Source of the DNA: Lathyrus oleraceus
Taxonomy: Eukaryota; Streptophyta; Magnoliopsida; Fabales; Fabaceae
Length of the DNA stretch: 64,000 bases
Direction: 5' to 3'
Assembly (NCBI RefSeq): GCF_024323335.1
Contig: NC_066585.1
Span: 179,121,149-179,185,148, forward strand
Shown: one piece after another, positions 38,023 to 50,735 of the stretch
Layout: every line of letters begins with the position of its first letter
Numbering within the stretch: position 1 is the stretch's first letter
The notes under the pieces: generated by a model
Databases searched by the model: none
The model's input: the letters and a program-made list of their open reading frames with translations, nothing else
What the model was told of the DNA's origin: nothing
Position numbers and translations under genes: made by a program

Positions 38023-40890
38023 GTAAAAATCTCAATGATTGGTGAATTGATTTGACCAAAAGCCTTAAGGTCTTTTGTTATCAAAGGGAGAAAACTCAAT
38101 CTAAACCAACAATCCACCATGTGAGGAGAGCTTCAACATACTAGTGAGGGGTTAACCCTATAATAAGTATGGAAGGCTTATAATCCAATCACTAAGGATA
38201 AGGTGAGATTTACATCAACCACTATGATAACTCAAACCTATGACTAATGTTTATGAAAAAGGTGGCCATTGGAACCACAAAAAAACAACTTGAAGTGAGT
38301 TGTATTTACAAGTTAATTTATTTATAAAATGAAGTCAAAGTTGGATTAAGATTCATTCACAATGAGTATTAATGAAAAGATCTTGAAAAGTCAAAGGCAT
38401 AAGGCCTAAGTTTCTAGTTTGAAAGCAATGTCAAAGTTTGAAAAGATTTTTGGCTTGGGTTAGAGTGAGGAGAAGAACAGAAGGGCTAGTCCTAAAGCAA
38501 ACAAAGATAAGAGGGAGAAGATAAAACCCTTGGAGTTCCTTTTCTTGAAATCATAGAGATGATTCAAGATGCTCCTTTCCTTTGGATTTAGCAAACAACA
38601 AGCAATCACACAATTTAGATTCAAGCTCCTAGGATCTCCATTTGGCTTGTCTCTCTTAACTTGGCTATTCATGACAATGGTCCCCTTTACTATCTCAAGA
38701 TGGAATCCCTATCATACAAGAGCAAACATCAAAAAGTTCATAACACAATAAGGGGAATGGACAAAGAATAAGTTTAGATGAGAAGTCCTTTAAAGTCAAC
38801 TTTGAGTTTTAGCATTCTAAAGGCATGAGGCTTAGTTACTCTTGAACTCCTTTAAGCATGGGTATGTCCTAATTCTAAGTCCTTTCTCCTTTTTGCATTG
38901 GGTTCACACAAAACAAAGACACAACAATCACAAGACAACAATATATTTATATACAATAATGAGCTCAAATGAGCAAAAGGAAAATGGCATAAACATAAAA
39001 TATGTGCTCAAGTGAGTAAAATGAAAAGCAATATGAATAAATGAGCAAGAAATAAATTGCATTAAAAGTAAAGGGAAAGAAATTAAATGCTCAAATTAAA
39101 GTTAGTAATTAGTATGGTTATGTTAGTTTGTCATAAGACAATGTAGCGCTATGTTAAGCAATCGTAAGTGGACTAATGTAGTAGTCACACCTATCTGAGG
39201 TCGGTCAATAAAACTATAGGCAAATAAACACAAGTTAGAGATCATGACCAGTAAGCCAAGCTCCAAAAACTTGCCATGCCAAAACAAAAGGGGAGAGGCC
39301 TTGTATGGACTTTAGGTTTTTTGCTTGGCCAAGAAGCAACCTATCTTGGACACAAAACAACTCACTTGATCTTGGATCAAGTTGAGTTTGGTTTGGATCA
39401 AAGAAGGTTAAACCTCCCATTTGTCAAGACCAACCATAAGACATTAACTCATTGGCCAAATTGAAAAGAAATGGGATGAAGATGAAATGGATGGAAAGAG
39501 AATTCAAGCATCAAACACAAATGATCAAAAGTGAACTAAATCATCATCAATCAATGCCAAACAAAAGAGAAATGAAGATTACAAGTCAACAAGTCAATCA
39601 TATTTTGGTATTTTTGAATTAAAAATAAATGAAAAATAAAACCAACAAAATATGGTCAAACCTCAAATTTAATTCAAATCAACTTCAACAAGTTCAATTA
39701 AATTCTCATAGGTCTAACATGGTCAAACAAGCTTTGACAAATTTTCTCAATAATTTTGAAATCAGAAACTATTTAAAAACAATTAAAAACAATGAAAAAT
39801 AACACAATATGAATTAAAATCTCAAATCAAATAAGAAATTGATGAGACTACTTTTCATTGATTTATCATGATCCATAGGTGTTAGGAATATATTTTTGGA
39901 TTTTTCAAATATCAGAAAGTATTTTAAATGAATTAAAACTATTAAAAATCAAATAATTCACAAAAAGTATTAAATAAAGTCACAAAAATAATTAAAAATC
40001 AAAATATGAAACTAGATTTTTCAAGAAATTTTTTGGCATTGGTCTCATATTTTTGTGACTTCAAATAAAATATTTATGAATTTTTGAAAATAAAAGGATT
40101 TAACTGAAATTAAAAGAAAAATAAGAAAAATAGAAAAATCCAGCGCCATCAGATCATTTCATTAATTGACGTGGCAATGATCAAATGGCTCTAAGGCGCG
40201 GATACACGATGCTCTCAAGTCAAGCGCGCAACACATTGTATTAAAACAAGTCAACATATGCAATGGCCAAGATTAAAACGTTTCAGCATGATCCAAAGGC
40301 TGGGAGGCTACCACATGGGGATGGTGGTAGAAACCACCATCTTCTCCGGAGATCCAACAAGATCCGGCCACCACGTGCAGGAAATTAAATTGCAATGAAA
40401 ATAAAAAAAGAGGACATCAAAATGAAGTTGAGGTGATGTACATCACCTCTATAACCATGGATCATCCTCACAGTTCCTATTTAGAGAGAAACATGAGCTT
40501 GAAGATCATGGTGCATGAACTGAAATGGCATGATTTGCAAAATTAAGACCACCACTGGCGTGCCTAATGCATGAGGACTTCAGAAAACAGCACAAACCAA
40601 AGAAATTCACATTATATTGCAAGATCTGAATCAAAAAAGTTTGAGATTCTACCTCTGAAATGAAAGCTTCAAACAACACGAATTCTCCAAGCTCTTGATT
40701 TACTTTTGCCCTGGAAGTGTGATGGTGATGCTAGGTTAAGGAATTGAGCTTTGAAGATCAACTAATGATGTTGAAATTCAAGCTTGAAGGAGAAATAGAA
40801 AACTGAAAATTCCTTTAGTGAGGGTTTGGATTTCAATTCGGCAGCAATTCAGATCTCCACTTGGTTGCCATTTGAATGAGAATGCACACT

Positions 40891-40898
40891 TATTTATA
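40891..40898 (-). promoter_or_regulatory. TATA box of the A 5' LTR
   Basis: Minus-strand TATAAATA lies in AGCTATAAATAAGTG, about 1.53 kb from the LTR start, a position comparable to that in B's LTR. Confidence 0.55.
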
Positions 40899-42428
40899 GC
40901 TGAAATGTGATGAGAAGCATGGTTCTCTCGTGTGCATGGATTTTGAATTCCTCTTGCATGGGCCTGTACAGGCGCATGTAAGGCCCAATGATGGGTGCAA
41001 ATCCTTGCTGATACCTCATGGAAGTGAATTGGATATGCAATTGGATTGGCATTTGTTTGCACATGAAGTTTTGATGTGAAATGCAAAAATGAACCTAAAT
41101 AGAAAGCTCTTCGAAACTCCCACATGGAAAGTCCAAAAAATTAATGTGAGTAATGGTTGGAAATCCCTTGAAATAAGGAACAAAATTCATGTTGGGAAAA
41201 AATTCATTTTGAGTTTGGAACTTAATGAAAACTGGTTGTGAAAGTTTAGGTACAAAACATGTTTAAGTCACCTTTGAAAATTTTCACCAAAATCAAGTCT
41301 CTTCAAGCCCTTCTATTTCAATAATGCATGCCTCAAATTGAAAAACCTCCAACATCAAAGTTGTAGATATTTTCAATATGATAAATTTAGACTTACATTT
41401 TGAATCATTTGGATTTCCCATGAAAACGTTATGGGCACTTGAAGTTGGGCATTTTTCAAATTCAATGGCTTAGGTCAAAAGTGATCTATAATGTTTTGTA
41501 TTATCCCATGTATTTATTTTAGGATTATGAAATTTTGTACAACATAACATTTTAAGTAGACATCTCAAGATTTCCAATTCATTTGGTATCACCTCAAAAT
41601 CACAAATATTAAAGAAGTTAGGTCCTTGGGAAATTGACCTAAAATTAGGGTTTCAGTCAAAATGACCTATAATGTTTTGAAATGAATGACGACCTTCCAA
41701 GTTTCAAATGGATTTTTGATGAACATGAAAGTTGTTCATATGTTTCTTAATAACATTGTTTCTCTTGGGGTCATCTTCATTTGACAAACACATTAAAAGT
41801 TGTATCTCAGTGATCTTCAGTTTTAGTCACATGACTTGACTGGTCAACTTCTCAAGGCCAAACTTCAAATATTGACGAATGAATGATTGAGGATTCTCAC
41901 ATAGGCTCAAATATGCATAAAATAATGAATGAAAGAACTTACCTTGATTGAATTTGATCATAGGTTGAGGTTGCTTCATGAGCAAGGCACAGTCAAAGCA
42001 TAGTTGAATTAGGGTTTCCTTGGGAAACAATCCTCAAGCCCTTTGGGTTATCTTAATCAAATTGACAAATTGAGATATTTGGGAGACATATATTATGATT
42101 AGGAGCTTTGTGGACCATTTTCATGATTTTTCTCATCTTCATCTAGCCACTTCATTGAGCTTAGGAGCCTCCTAGGAGCATGGGAGCACATGATCACTTG
42201 AGCTTCAAAACAAAAAGAGTTAGTGACATATTTTTTTGTGCTTTTGGTTAGTAATCAAAATAAGAAAAGCAATAATATACAATACAAGCATTCTTGGTGG
42301 TCTCAAACCACTCACACAAATCCCAACCCTAGGGTTAAAGAGCCAAACATGCTATGATCCTTGAGGCAATGCACTGAGCAATGATATGATGCCATGAGGG
42401 ATCTTAGGGTCAAAATTAGGGTCTTACA

Positions 42429-44109
42429 CAAACCAGAAGGGGTGATAGATTTAAAGCAGGAAACTAATAAAATTCGTATTGAAGACACTATAGCTGCTGA
42501 AGTTGATAAGAAGCTGAAAGCAATGAATATAGGCACCCACCCGGTAGCACAGATCCAACCGGTCCCTACTGTATGCTGTGAAATTTGCAGTGGTCCTCAC
42601 CAAACGTGTTATTGTTTTACAACTCCTAAACAAGTGGAAGAAATCAAATTCTTGAAGCAAAATAATCCTTACTCCAACACATACAACCCGAGATGGAAAA
42701 ATCATCCCAACTTCTCATAGAAAGATCAAAAAGGAACTGCCCCTCAACATGGTCAATACCAAACTCAATATCAACAAAAACATCAGCAATAAGCCCCTAA
42801 GAAAGTTGATTGGGAAATTTCTATTAAGAGAATGGCTGCCCACAATGTCCAATTTCAAGAAGAAACCCGGAATAATCAAAAAAATACCACGGCATCTATA
42901 AATAATCTTGAAGTCCAAATGGGGAAAGGTGCTCAGCAACTAGCTTCGAGTTCTCAAGCCCAAGGTGCTCTACCTAGTGTAACCGTGACAAATCCTAGAG
43001 AGCATAATAATGTGAGTGCGGTGACAACCCGAAGGGGTAAATCTGAGGAAGTTGTTGAGGAAGTTGATGAAGAGGAAGACCAATTGATCGAAGTGGACCT
43101 TAAGATCAAAGAAAATGAAGTTGTTAGAGAAGAAGTAGCAACACCGAAACCAGTGGTGAAAGAAACAGGCATTGAGCCCAAGCCGGTTGTTAAGCTCCTC
43201 TTCCCCACTCAACACAAGAAAAAAGGGCAACATGAGAAAAAATTTGAAAAATTCTTAGAGTTGTTCAAGAAGCTAGAGATTAACATTCTGTTGTTGGAGG
43301 CACTTGAACAAATGCCTACATATGCAAAATTCATGAAGGATATCATTTCTAAGAGGCGTACCGCCGACACTAACCCAATTATTCTCACTGAAACTTGTAG
43401 TGTTATTTTGCAGAGTATGAAGATTTTTATCAAAAAGAAGGACCGCGGAGCGGTCACTATCCCATGTGTTATTGGAGATAGGTCGTTCAACAAAGCTCTT
43501 ATTGATCTGGGAGCTAATGTGAGTCTAATTCAGTTATCTATCTACAAAAAGCTTGGTATAGGGGTTGTGCAAGATACCAGAATGACACTCTAATTTGCCG
43601 ATCATTCGGTCAAGAAACCGTATGGCATTGTTGAAGACGTTCTGGTAAAAATTGATAAGTTTGTTTTTCTGGTGGATTTTGTAATTCTCGAAATGCCGGA
43701 AGATGAAGAGATCCCTTTCATTCTAGGGAGACCCTTTCTAGAGACGGGACGGTGCTTGATAAACATAGAAAAAGGAACAATGGCACTAAAAGTTTACGAT
43801 GAAGAATTAAAAATCGATGTTCGAAACACCATGAAGTACAAGGATGATATTTGTAAAAGTCACACTATAGAGGTTTTGGATCAAGTGACGAAATTTGATA
43901 ACCTTCTGCCTACACCTCAGTCACCTTTGGAGAGAGTGTTGAGTTTGTCCATTTTCGAGTCGGATAAAGAGGTATACAACGGAGACTCTTAAGTGCTTGC
44001 CTTGTTGGACGCACAAACCCCGGGGAAAGGATCTAGACCACGCCGGTGGGAAGATTTACGCCTACCACCATCTAGTGAGGAGAATGAAGAAGTTAAGAAG
44101 GAAACATAG
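42429..44109 (+). pseudogene. D gag C-terminus and protease
   Basis: One frame continues from element A's boundary into RT, broken by stops at 42718, 42790, 43591, 43990 and 44107. A cysteine-rich, knuckle-like CCEICSGPHQTCYC lies at about 42575-42620. An acidic/KP-rich linker and the block LEQMPTYAKFMKDI precede the protease. The protease active site reads ALIDLGANVSLIQLS (D-L-G, usual in the Athila lineage) and the later block is IPFILGRPFLETG. A fills the site just before 42429. Confidence 0.85.
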
Positions 44110-46991
44110 TTGAAACAACTTCTTGACAACCTCAAATATGTCTTTCTCGAACCTGAAGAAAAATGTCCTGCTATCATAAACTCAAGCTTTCAGGACATCC
44201 AAGACGAAAAGCTCATCCAAGTCTTGAAAGAGTACAAAAATGCTATTGGAGGGAAAATTGAGGATTTAAAGGGTATTGGCCCTACTGTTTGCCTGCATAA
44301 AATTTTAATGGAAAACGACCACAAGCCAGTAGTCCAACCGCAAAGGCGACTCAACCCGACAATGAAGGAAGTGGTTCAGAAAGAGGTAGTTAAGTTGTTG
44401 GATGCAGGTCTTATATATCCCATTTCTGATAGTCCGTGGGTGAGTCCAGTGCGTGTTGTCCCAAAAAAAGAGGGCACCACCATGATAAGGAATGAAAAAA
44501 ATGAGCTAATTCCCACACGGACAATAACCGGGTGGCGCGTGTGCATTGATTATAGAAGATTGAACACAACAACGAGGAAGGACCATTCCCTTTTCCATTT
44601 ATTGACCAGATGTTAGAGAGGCTGGTTGGACATGACTATTACTATTTTCTAGATGGATACTCAGGGTATAATCAGATTGTTGTAGCACCAGAAGACCAAG
44701 AGAAGACGACATTCACATGCCCGTATGGCGTTTTTGCTTACCGAAGAATGCCACTCGGGTTGTGTAATGCCCCGGCCACCTTTCAACGATGCATGACGTC
44801 CATTTTTGCGGACATGCTCGAAAAGCATATGGAAGTCTTAATGGATGACTTCTCAGTGTTTGGGTCCTCATTTGATAACTGTTTAACTAATCTCTCTCTT
44901 GTTTTAGATAGGTGCCAGAAAACTAACCTAATTCTGAATTGGGAGAAATGTCATTTCATGGTTTGCGAGGGGATGGTTTTGGGGCACAAATTTTCATATA
45001 AAGGAATTGAAGTTGACCAAGCGAAAGTGGAAGTGATCTCTAAACTCCCACCCCCTGTGAATGAGAAGGGCATCAGGAGTTTCTTAGGACACGCGGGTTT
45101 CTATTGTAGATTTATAAGAGATTTCTCAAAAATTGATAAACCGCTAACCACTCTGTTGGTTAAAGATAAGGCGTTTTTGTTCAACAAAGAATGCACCATG
45201 GCATTTGAGACATTGAAAACCAAGTTGATTTCTACACCTATTGTTATTGCCCCAGATTGGTCTCTACCATTTGAGATCATGTGTGATGCTAGTGATATTG
45301 CGGTAGGGGCAGTTTTAGGATAACAAAGAGAAAAGTTGTTACATGTCATCTACTATGCAAGTCATGTGTTGAACCCAGCACAAATGAACTACGCAACCAC
45401 GGAAAAAGAGTTGTTAGCCGTGGTTTACGCGTTTGACAAGTTCATGCAGTATCTGTTGGGATCAAAGGTTATAGTGAATACGGATCATGCCGCGTTGAAA
45501 TATCTGTTTGCTAAGCATGACTCTAAGTCGAGACTCCTCAGGTGGATCTTACTGCTACAAGAATTCAATGTTGAGATCCGAGACAAAAGAGGGTGTGAAA
45601 ACACAGTGGCGGACCATTTATCCCGCATGTCACCTATTGATGAAACAGAAGAAAAGAGACCAATAAAGGATGAGTTCGTTGATGAACACATACTTGTTGT
45701 TATCGGTATCCCGTGGTTCACGGACTACGCGAATTATTTGGTGGGGGGTGTAATCCCCAACGATTTTGATTCTAACAAGAAGAAAAAGTTTGTTCATGAT
45801 TGCAGGTTTTACTTGTGGGATGACCCATTCCTTTACAAAAGAGGAGTGGATGGGCTGATCAGAAGATGTGTCCCGGAGGAGGAGCAAAGGGATGTACTTA
45901 GAGCTTGTCATGATTCGGAATACGAAGGATATTTCAGTGGAGACCGAACAGCAGCCAAAGTTCTTCAATCAGGTCTATATTGACCTACTCTATTCAAAGA
46001 TGCCCAGGACACTGTCAAAGAATGCGACAGATGTCAAAGAACATGGAATATTTCAAAGAGAAATCAAATGTTGCAAAATGATATGCTGGAGGTTAAATTG
46101 TTTGATGTCTGGGGAATAGACTTTATGGGGCCATTCCCACCATCCTGTGGAAAAAATTATATCTTTATAGCAGTTGACTATGTATCCAAGTGGGTAGAAG
46201 TTGTAGCACTACCTTCCAATGATGCTAAAGTGGTGGTGACATTTTTGAAAAACAATATCTTTTCGAGATTTGGAGTGCCAAGAGCACTTATCAGTGATGA
46301 AGGTACCCATTTTTTGAACAAATTGATGGAAAACCTACTGAAGAAGTATAATGTTAAACACAAGATTGCCACTCCATATCACCCTCAAACGAGTGGTCAG
46401 GTAGAAGTATCCAACAAGCAAATTAAGCAAATATTGGAAAAGACTGTGTGCACATCTAGGAAAGATTGGGCACTAAAGTTAGAAGATGCACTATGGGCAT
46501 ACAGAACAGCCTTCAAAACACCCATAGGAATGTCCCCGTATCAGTTGGTTTATGGTAAAGCTTGTCACTTGTCATTAGAGCTGGAACACAAAGCATTTTG
46601 GGCATCAAATTCTTGAATTATGACCTGGCCAAAGCAGGCGAGTCCCGCATCCTTCAGCTCCATGAGTTAGAGGAATTTCGTAATGAAGCGTATGAAAACG
46701 CTAAGATGTACAAAGAACAGACAAAGAAATGGCACGATCAGAAGTTGCAGAGAAAAGAGTTTGTCGAGGGACAGTTAGTGCTCTTGTTCAACTCTAGATT
46801 AAAGCTTTTTCCAAGAAAGTTGAAATCTCGGTGTCTGGCTCATTTTGGTGCATAAAGTGTTTCCCCATGGAGCAATGAAACTGAAAAATCCAAATAATGG
46901 GGACACTTTCAAAGTAAATGGATAACGGTTGAAGAACTACTATCAGGGACAGAAAAGTGGTCTGATTGAGAATGTTCGTCTCCGAGGATGA
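44110..46991 (+). pseudogene. D pol: RT, RNase H, integrase
   Basis: The RT palm shows [27 protein letters not shown] and LMDDFSVFG (catalytic M-D-D). RNase H has [18 protein letters not shown] and the motif [10 protein letters not shown]. Integrase has [20 protein letters not shown] with CDRCQR, then [21 protein letters not shown] and [18 protein letters not shown]. Lesions are a 1-bp deletion near 44590, TAA at 45321, TGA at 45981 (tryptophan expected), and frameshifts near 46610 and 46850; the C-terminus ends at TGA 46989. No second RNase H is present, unlike in elements A and B. Confidence 0.88.
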
Positions 46992-47033
46992 GGGTGACGA
47001 ACGTCGAGCCATGCGACATTAAATGCAGCGCTT

Positions 47034-47051
47034 CGTGGGAGGCAACCCACG
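47034..47051 (+). other. Post-pol hairpin, D
   Basis: CGTGGG-AGGCAA-CCCACG is a perfect 6-bp stem with loop AGGCAA, preceded by AGCGCTT. Element C has the same loop and flank with a different, still pairing stem (54473-54490). Confidence 0.75.
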
Positions 47052-47222
47052 CGGTTTCTATCTAACTATTTTCTTGTTTGGTATATCTACATGTTCGCTC
47101 ATAGGTTCGCGGTTGCATCGCACATTTAGAATAGAAAGGTTGATTTAGATGGTCGAACACCGGAAGAACAGGGAAAAATCTGAAAACAAAAAAAATCAGG
47201 AAAATTTTGAAAAAACAGGGCC

Positions 47223-47370
47223 CTGACATGGGCGTCCGTGTCAGCTGACACGGCTCGTGTCAGGATAGAAGGAAAAAGCAATTTTTACAGTAGGCTGACA
47301 CGGCTGCCCGTGTCAGCCCTACTGAGCCAAGCCTCCAATTACAGTGGCCTGACACAGGTGCCCAACAGCC
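47223..47370 (+). repeat. D palindromic phrase cluster in the env leader
   Basis: Several inverted repeats are built on TGACACGG/CCGTGTCA. CTGACACG-GCT-CGTGTCAG lies near 47245. A long stem with arms of 16 bp (one bulged base) spans 47288-47324. Weaker relatives lie at 47223 and 47349. The family recurs in D's LTR. Confidence 0.85.
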
Positions 47371-47641
47371 ATATTTTTCAAAATTTTGGACTTTTGTGTT
47401 TTGTGGGCCCCAATCGAACTTTTCACCATCTAAACTCATTTTGCTCACTATCCACCAATAAGTTCTGATTTTTCTTACTCTCCCTCCTTCATTACTTTAT
47501 TATCTTTCTCCTTCCTCATACTTTCTCCACATTCCTCCATAACCTAACTAACAAAAACTCCAAACTTTACCGTCATCTCCAGTCCAAAGTGCCGACAACC
47601 TTCACGAAAATTTTTCTACTCGCCATCCTCTACAAAGCTAC

Positions 47642-48852
47642 TGTTAGGGACCAATTAGTACTACTTTCCATATAATTTTATTGGTCCCTTTTATCAATTT
47701 TTGATGTAATTACACACTTTTATTCTCACAATTTTGTATAAATGCAATTAAGTTTAATTGATGTTGTTTTGAGTAGTTATTCCACATATTTGTTAGTTTT
47801 GTAGAGTTTTTGGACAAGAGAGCTCCGGAGTGCATAAGCATAATTTGGGAGAAGTGTTAAATGCAAGTTGGAGGCATAATTTGGAAGACTAACACTTGGG
47901 AGACTTATTACATGAAGCTTGCAAGACAAGGAAGCTGAATTAGCTTCAGTTCACCCCGCGACCAGGGATGGCGCCGCGAACCTTGCGAAACCAGCAAGCA
48001 ATTTGTTGGGCCAAGTGATTTGTTTTGAAGCCAGCTGTATTGTGACAATTTTGTATCTGTTTTAGAGTGCCTTTCAGTTTTAGATGAAAATGAACATTTT
48101 AGGAAAGGTTAGACTCTTTAAGAAAACATAATGGAAAACATGGAATTATTATTCATTCATTCATAGTTTCACACATTGTAAGAGAAAAACAGAGTTTGTT
48201 TCACCATTGCATTTTGCTGTCCAAAATGATGATGAGGAGCTAAACCCCATTTTGTCAAGATTGGAGGTAGTAGCTATTCCTATTTGTTTATGTATTTCAT
48301 TTGACTCTTATATATGATAAAAGGTTATTGATGTACTGAATGATATTTTTGCCCTAAGTTGAATATTAGATTTGAGTAGTTGTTGAAAGAGATTATTTAA
48401 GTCTTGACATAAAATATATTTTCAAGTAGTGAATAAGTTGTAGAAATAGATTTATTCACCGCTCTTCTTTTGTATCAACCATTAAAGATTGCTATATTGA
48501 TAGTTAGGTGGAGAAATCGTCTAAAGATTAATATAGTGATTATCACAATATCATTTAGACATAAATGATATTGAGAGGATACTTGAACATCATCAATAAT
48601 CTTAAGTCTATATAGTTGTCATAAGGAATCATAAGCAATTTGAATAGTGAACTCCAATCTTGCCAAGCCTTTTACATTTGATTAAAACTATTTTATTGTT
48701 TTAGTGACATTTTACTCAAAAGATACTTTTCAAACAAAACACCTTGGTTACATTTTGGACTTATAACAATTTGGATTATAGAACGGCGGTAATAATAACC
48801 AATCTCTGTGGATACAATATTAAAATATTTGCCGAAAATATACTTTTCAACA
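47642..48852 (+). mobile_element. C 5' LTR
   Basis: Starts TGTTAGGGACC and ends TTTTCAACA. It includes the family palindrome block at 47947-47995 (CCCCGCGACC, GGCGCCGCGAACC). The 3' end carries CTCTGTGGATACAATATTAA just before the primer site. No strong TATA box; CTTATATATG near 48308 is a candidate. Confidence 0.9.
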
Positions 48853-48855
48853 AAT

Positions 48856-48873
48856 TGGCGCCGTTGTCGGGGA
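48856..48873 (+). other. C primer binding site
   Basis: TGGCGCCGTTGTCGGGGA is complementary to the 3' end of plant tRNA-Asp with one mismatch, three bases after the LTR. It is identical to the site at 62644. Confidence 0.85.
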
Positions 48874-48979
48874 TTGGTGTTCGATATTACAAGCATTGCA
48901 ATAATTCATTGTTCTAAGTTTTATATTTACTATCACTCTTGTGTTTCACTTGGTTTGTTAGTTTTGTAGATTCTAGTGC

Positions 48980-50735
48980 ATGCGAGGAAAAGCTACCGAG
49001 GAGCAATTTCAATTCGATCCCGAAATTGAAAGAACACTTCGAAAGCTCAATAGCAAAACACGAAGAAGAAGGAAACTAGCCGAAGAGAGGAACCGGAGAG
49101 AGGAAGTATCTACTTCTTCACTTGTTCAAATCGAAGAAGTGGTTGTAGAGACTTGTCAAGGAAACATGGTGGATGACACTCCTACCGAAATATCCGCTAA
49201 TAGTCCAAGAAGGAATGCCCAATTTGCTCGTGGTGGAAGGAATACGGAGATGAAGACCGGAATCCTCCAACTCCTTTATGCAAATCCATTCACCGGAATG
49301 GACCATGAAGATCCGTATACCCATCTCATCAAATTTTATGAGATTGCGGGTTCTACGGGAATAGAAGAAACGGGTGAAGAAGTATTATTCAAGAGGATGT
49401 TCCCACACTCCTTAGTGGGAAAGGCAAAAGAGTGGTACCTTGATCAAGCACCAAGAGTGATGACGGATTGGAATTTGTTAGAAGAAAAGTTTCTAGAAAG
49501 ATATTTTCCTCAATCCCGATTCATGGAAGCCAAAACGGCTATTGCGGTATTCACTCAAGGAAGCAACGAGTCTCTAAATGAGGCTTGGGAAAGATTCAAG
49601 TCAATGTTGAGAAAATGCAAAGGCCGTGGTTTTGATGAGCTCACTCAAATCCATATTTTTCTAAATGGGCTCCAATCAACTCACAAGACACTTTTGGATG
49701 CTACCGTGGGTGGCTCTCTTATGTCAAAGAATGCAGAAGAAGCAAAAGTCATTATTGACCGGATGGCACTCAATGATCGTCAAAGTCAACATGATTGTAG
49801 CCCTTCACAACGAAAACCGGGAGTTCTTGAGTTAAATACCAATGATGCCATTCTTGCTCAAAACAAGTTACTTTCTCAACAAGTGGAGTTTCTCACTCAA
49901 CAAATGGCCAAGCTTCCATAACAAATGAAGGAAATTCAAGGGTCTCAAGTTCGACATCAAGTAGCATGTCATGAACTATGTCAAGGAGATCATCCAACCG
50001 GTTTTTGTCCTCCATTAGAAGAAGTGAGTTATGTGAACAATCAAAATCAAGGCTATCAAAGACAACCTCCACCTCACAATAACTCATATCCAAGAAACAA
50101 TCAAGGTTATCAACCATCAAGGTTCAACAACCAAAATTTTCAGCAACAAAGTCCTTATCAACACCCAAATTCTCAAGGACAACAATCGCAAGGAGGAAAT
50201 TCAAAGTTAGAGGACACTCTTCAACAATTCATGCAAGCCTCCATGGCAAATCAGAAGAGTAACGAGGCAGCAATTAAGAATTTGGAAAATCAAGTAGGCC
50301 AACCTGCGAAGCAATTGTCGGAACAAAACGTGGGATCTTCATTCTCCGCTAACACTCAAACCAATCCAAAGGAGCATTGTAAAGCAATTGTTGCGAGAAG
50401 TGGTAAAGAGTTGACAAGTGAAAAAGTGAGGAGATTGCAGTAGAAAATGATATGGATGTTGTACATGAAAATGAGGATGTGGATTATGGAAAGGAGAAAG
50501 TGGCAGAAACTCTTCAGTTCGCGCCGCGATCTCCCTTCACGTCGCGAAAAGAGCAGGACCAGCAATTGACAGCAGAGCAGAAGGTTGAAGTGGAAAGGAA
50601 AAAGGATGCCGAGCCAAGAAAGAAAAAGAAAGGAGACAAAGATGTGAGTGTCATTCCAACTCAACATCTACCTTATCCGCATGCACCATCAAACAAGGAC
50701 AATGCTAGACATTATGCACGGTTTATGGACATATT
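48980..50735 (+). pseudogene. C gag
   Basis: The start is ATG 48980 (MRGKATEEQFQFDPEIERTL). The capsid region follows (LLYANPFTGMDHEDPYTHL, FPHSLVGKAKEWYLDQAP, WNLLEEKFLERYFPQSR, ESLNEAWERFKSMLRKC), then a Q/N-rich linker after CHELCQGDHPTGFCP (a knuckle-like motif). Lesions are TAA at 49919-49921 (same frame continues), a frameshift near 50430, and a short deletion near 50735 before the protease frame. The segment at 50514-50550 encodes residues from the family palindrome. Confidence 0.85.
50514..50550 (+). repeat. C palindromic phrase inside gag
   Basis: CAGTTCGCGCCGCGATC and CACGTCGCGAAAAG lie in the gag linker reading frame. The same phrase is found in C's LTRs, env leader and intron. 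Confidence 0.8.

Larger units (their letters stand above)
6497..42428 (-). mobile_element. A: Ogre/Tat-type LTR retrotransposon (split by B, cut by E)
   Basis: In transcript order (right to left): 5' LTR 42428-37618, primer site, leader, ORF1, gag, protease, [B inserted], rest of protease, intron, RT-RNaseH-second RNaseH, and integrase to 6497 where E interrupts. The integrase end and 3' LTR are off-window. The second RNase H-like domain, ORF1 before gag and the intron between protease and RT are Ogre/Tat hallmarks. All frames are damaged. A is inserted in D's gag at 42429. Confidence 0.85.
37618..42428 (-). mobile_element. A 5' LTR
   Basis: 4,811 bp. In transcript sense it begins TGTAAGACCC at 42428 and ends CCCCGCTACA at 37618. 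TATA box at 40891-40898. The region near the primer site is related to B's LTR, including the hairpin at 37808-37828 and one module at 37978-38022 (CTACG...CGTAG arms), while the remainder is AT-rich and diverged. The 3' LTR is off-window. Confidence 0.85.
46992..47641 (+). other. D env leader
   Basis: Untranslated region after pol. It holds the hairpin at 47034-47051, the palindromic phrase cluster at 47223-47370 and pyrimidine-rich text (about 47470-47570) that resembles C's leader before its intron. No env coding appears before C's insertion at 47642. Confidence 0.6.

Noticed and set aside
37618..42428. Host gene or promoter in the long gap between ORF1 of A and gag of D
   Set aside because: The boundaries (primer site, TGT...ACA ends) show that the whole stretch is a single Ogre LTR.
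47642..47700. Exact 5-bp target duplication for C
   Set aside because: The flanks GCTAC and ATTAC differ at two of five bases, so it is not claimed.
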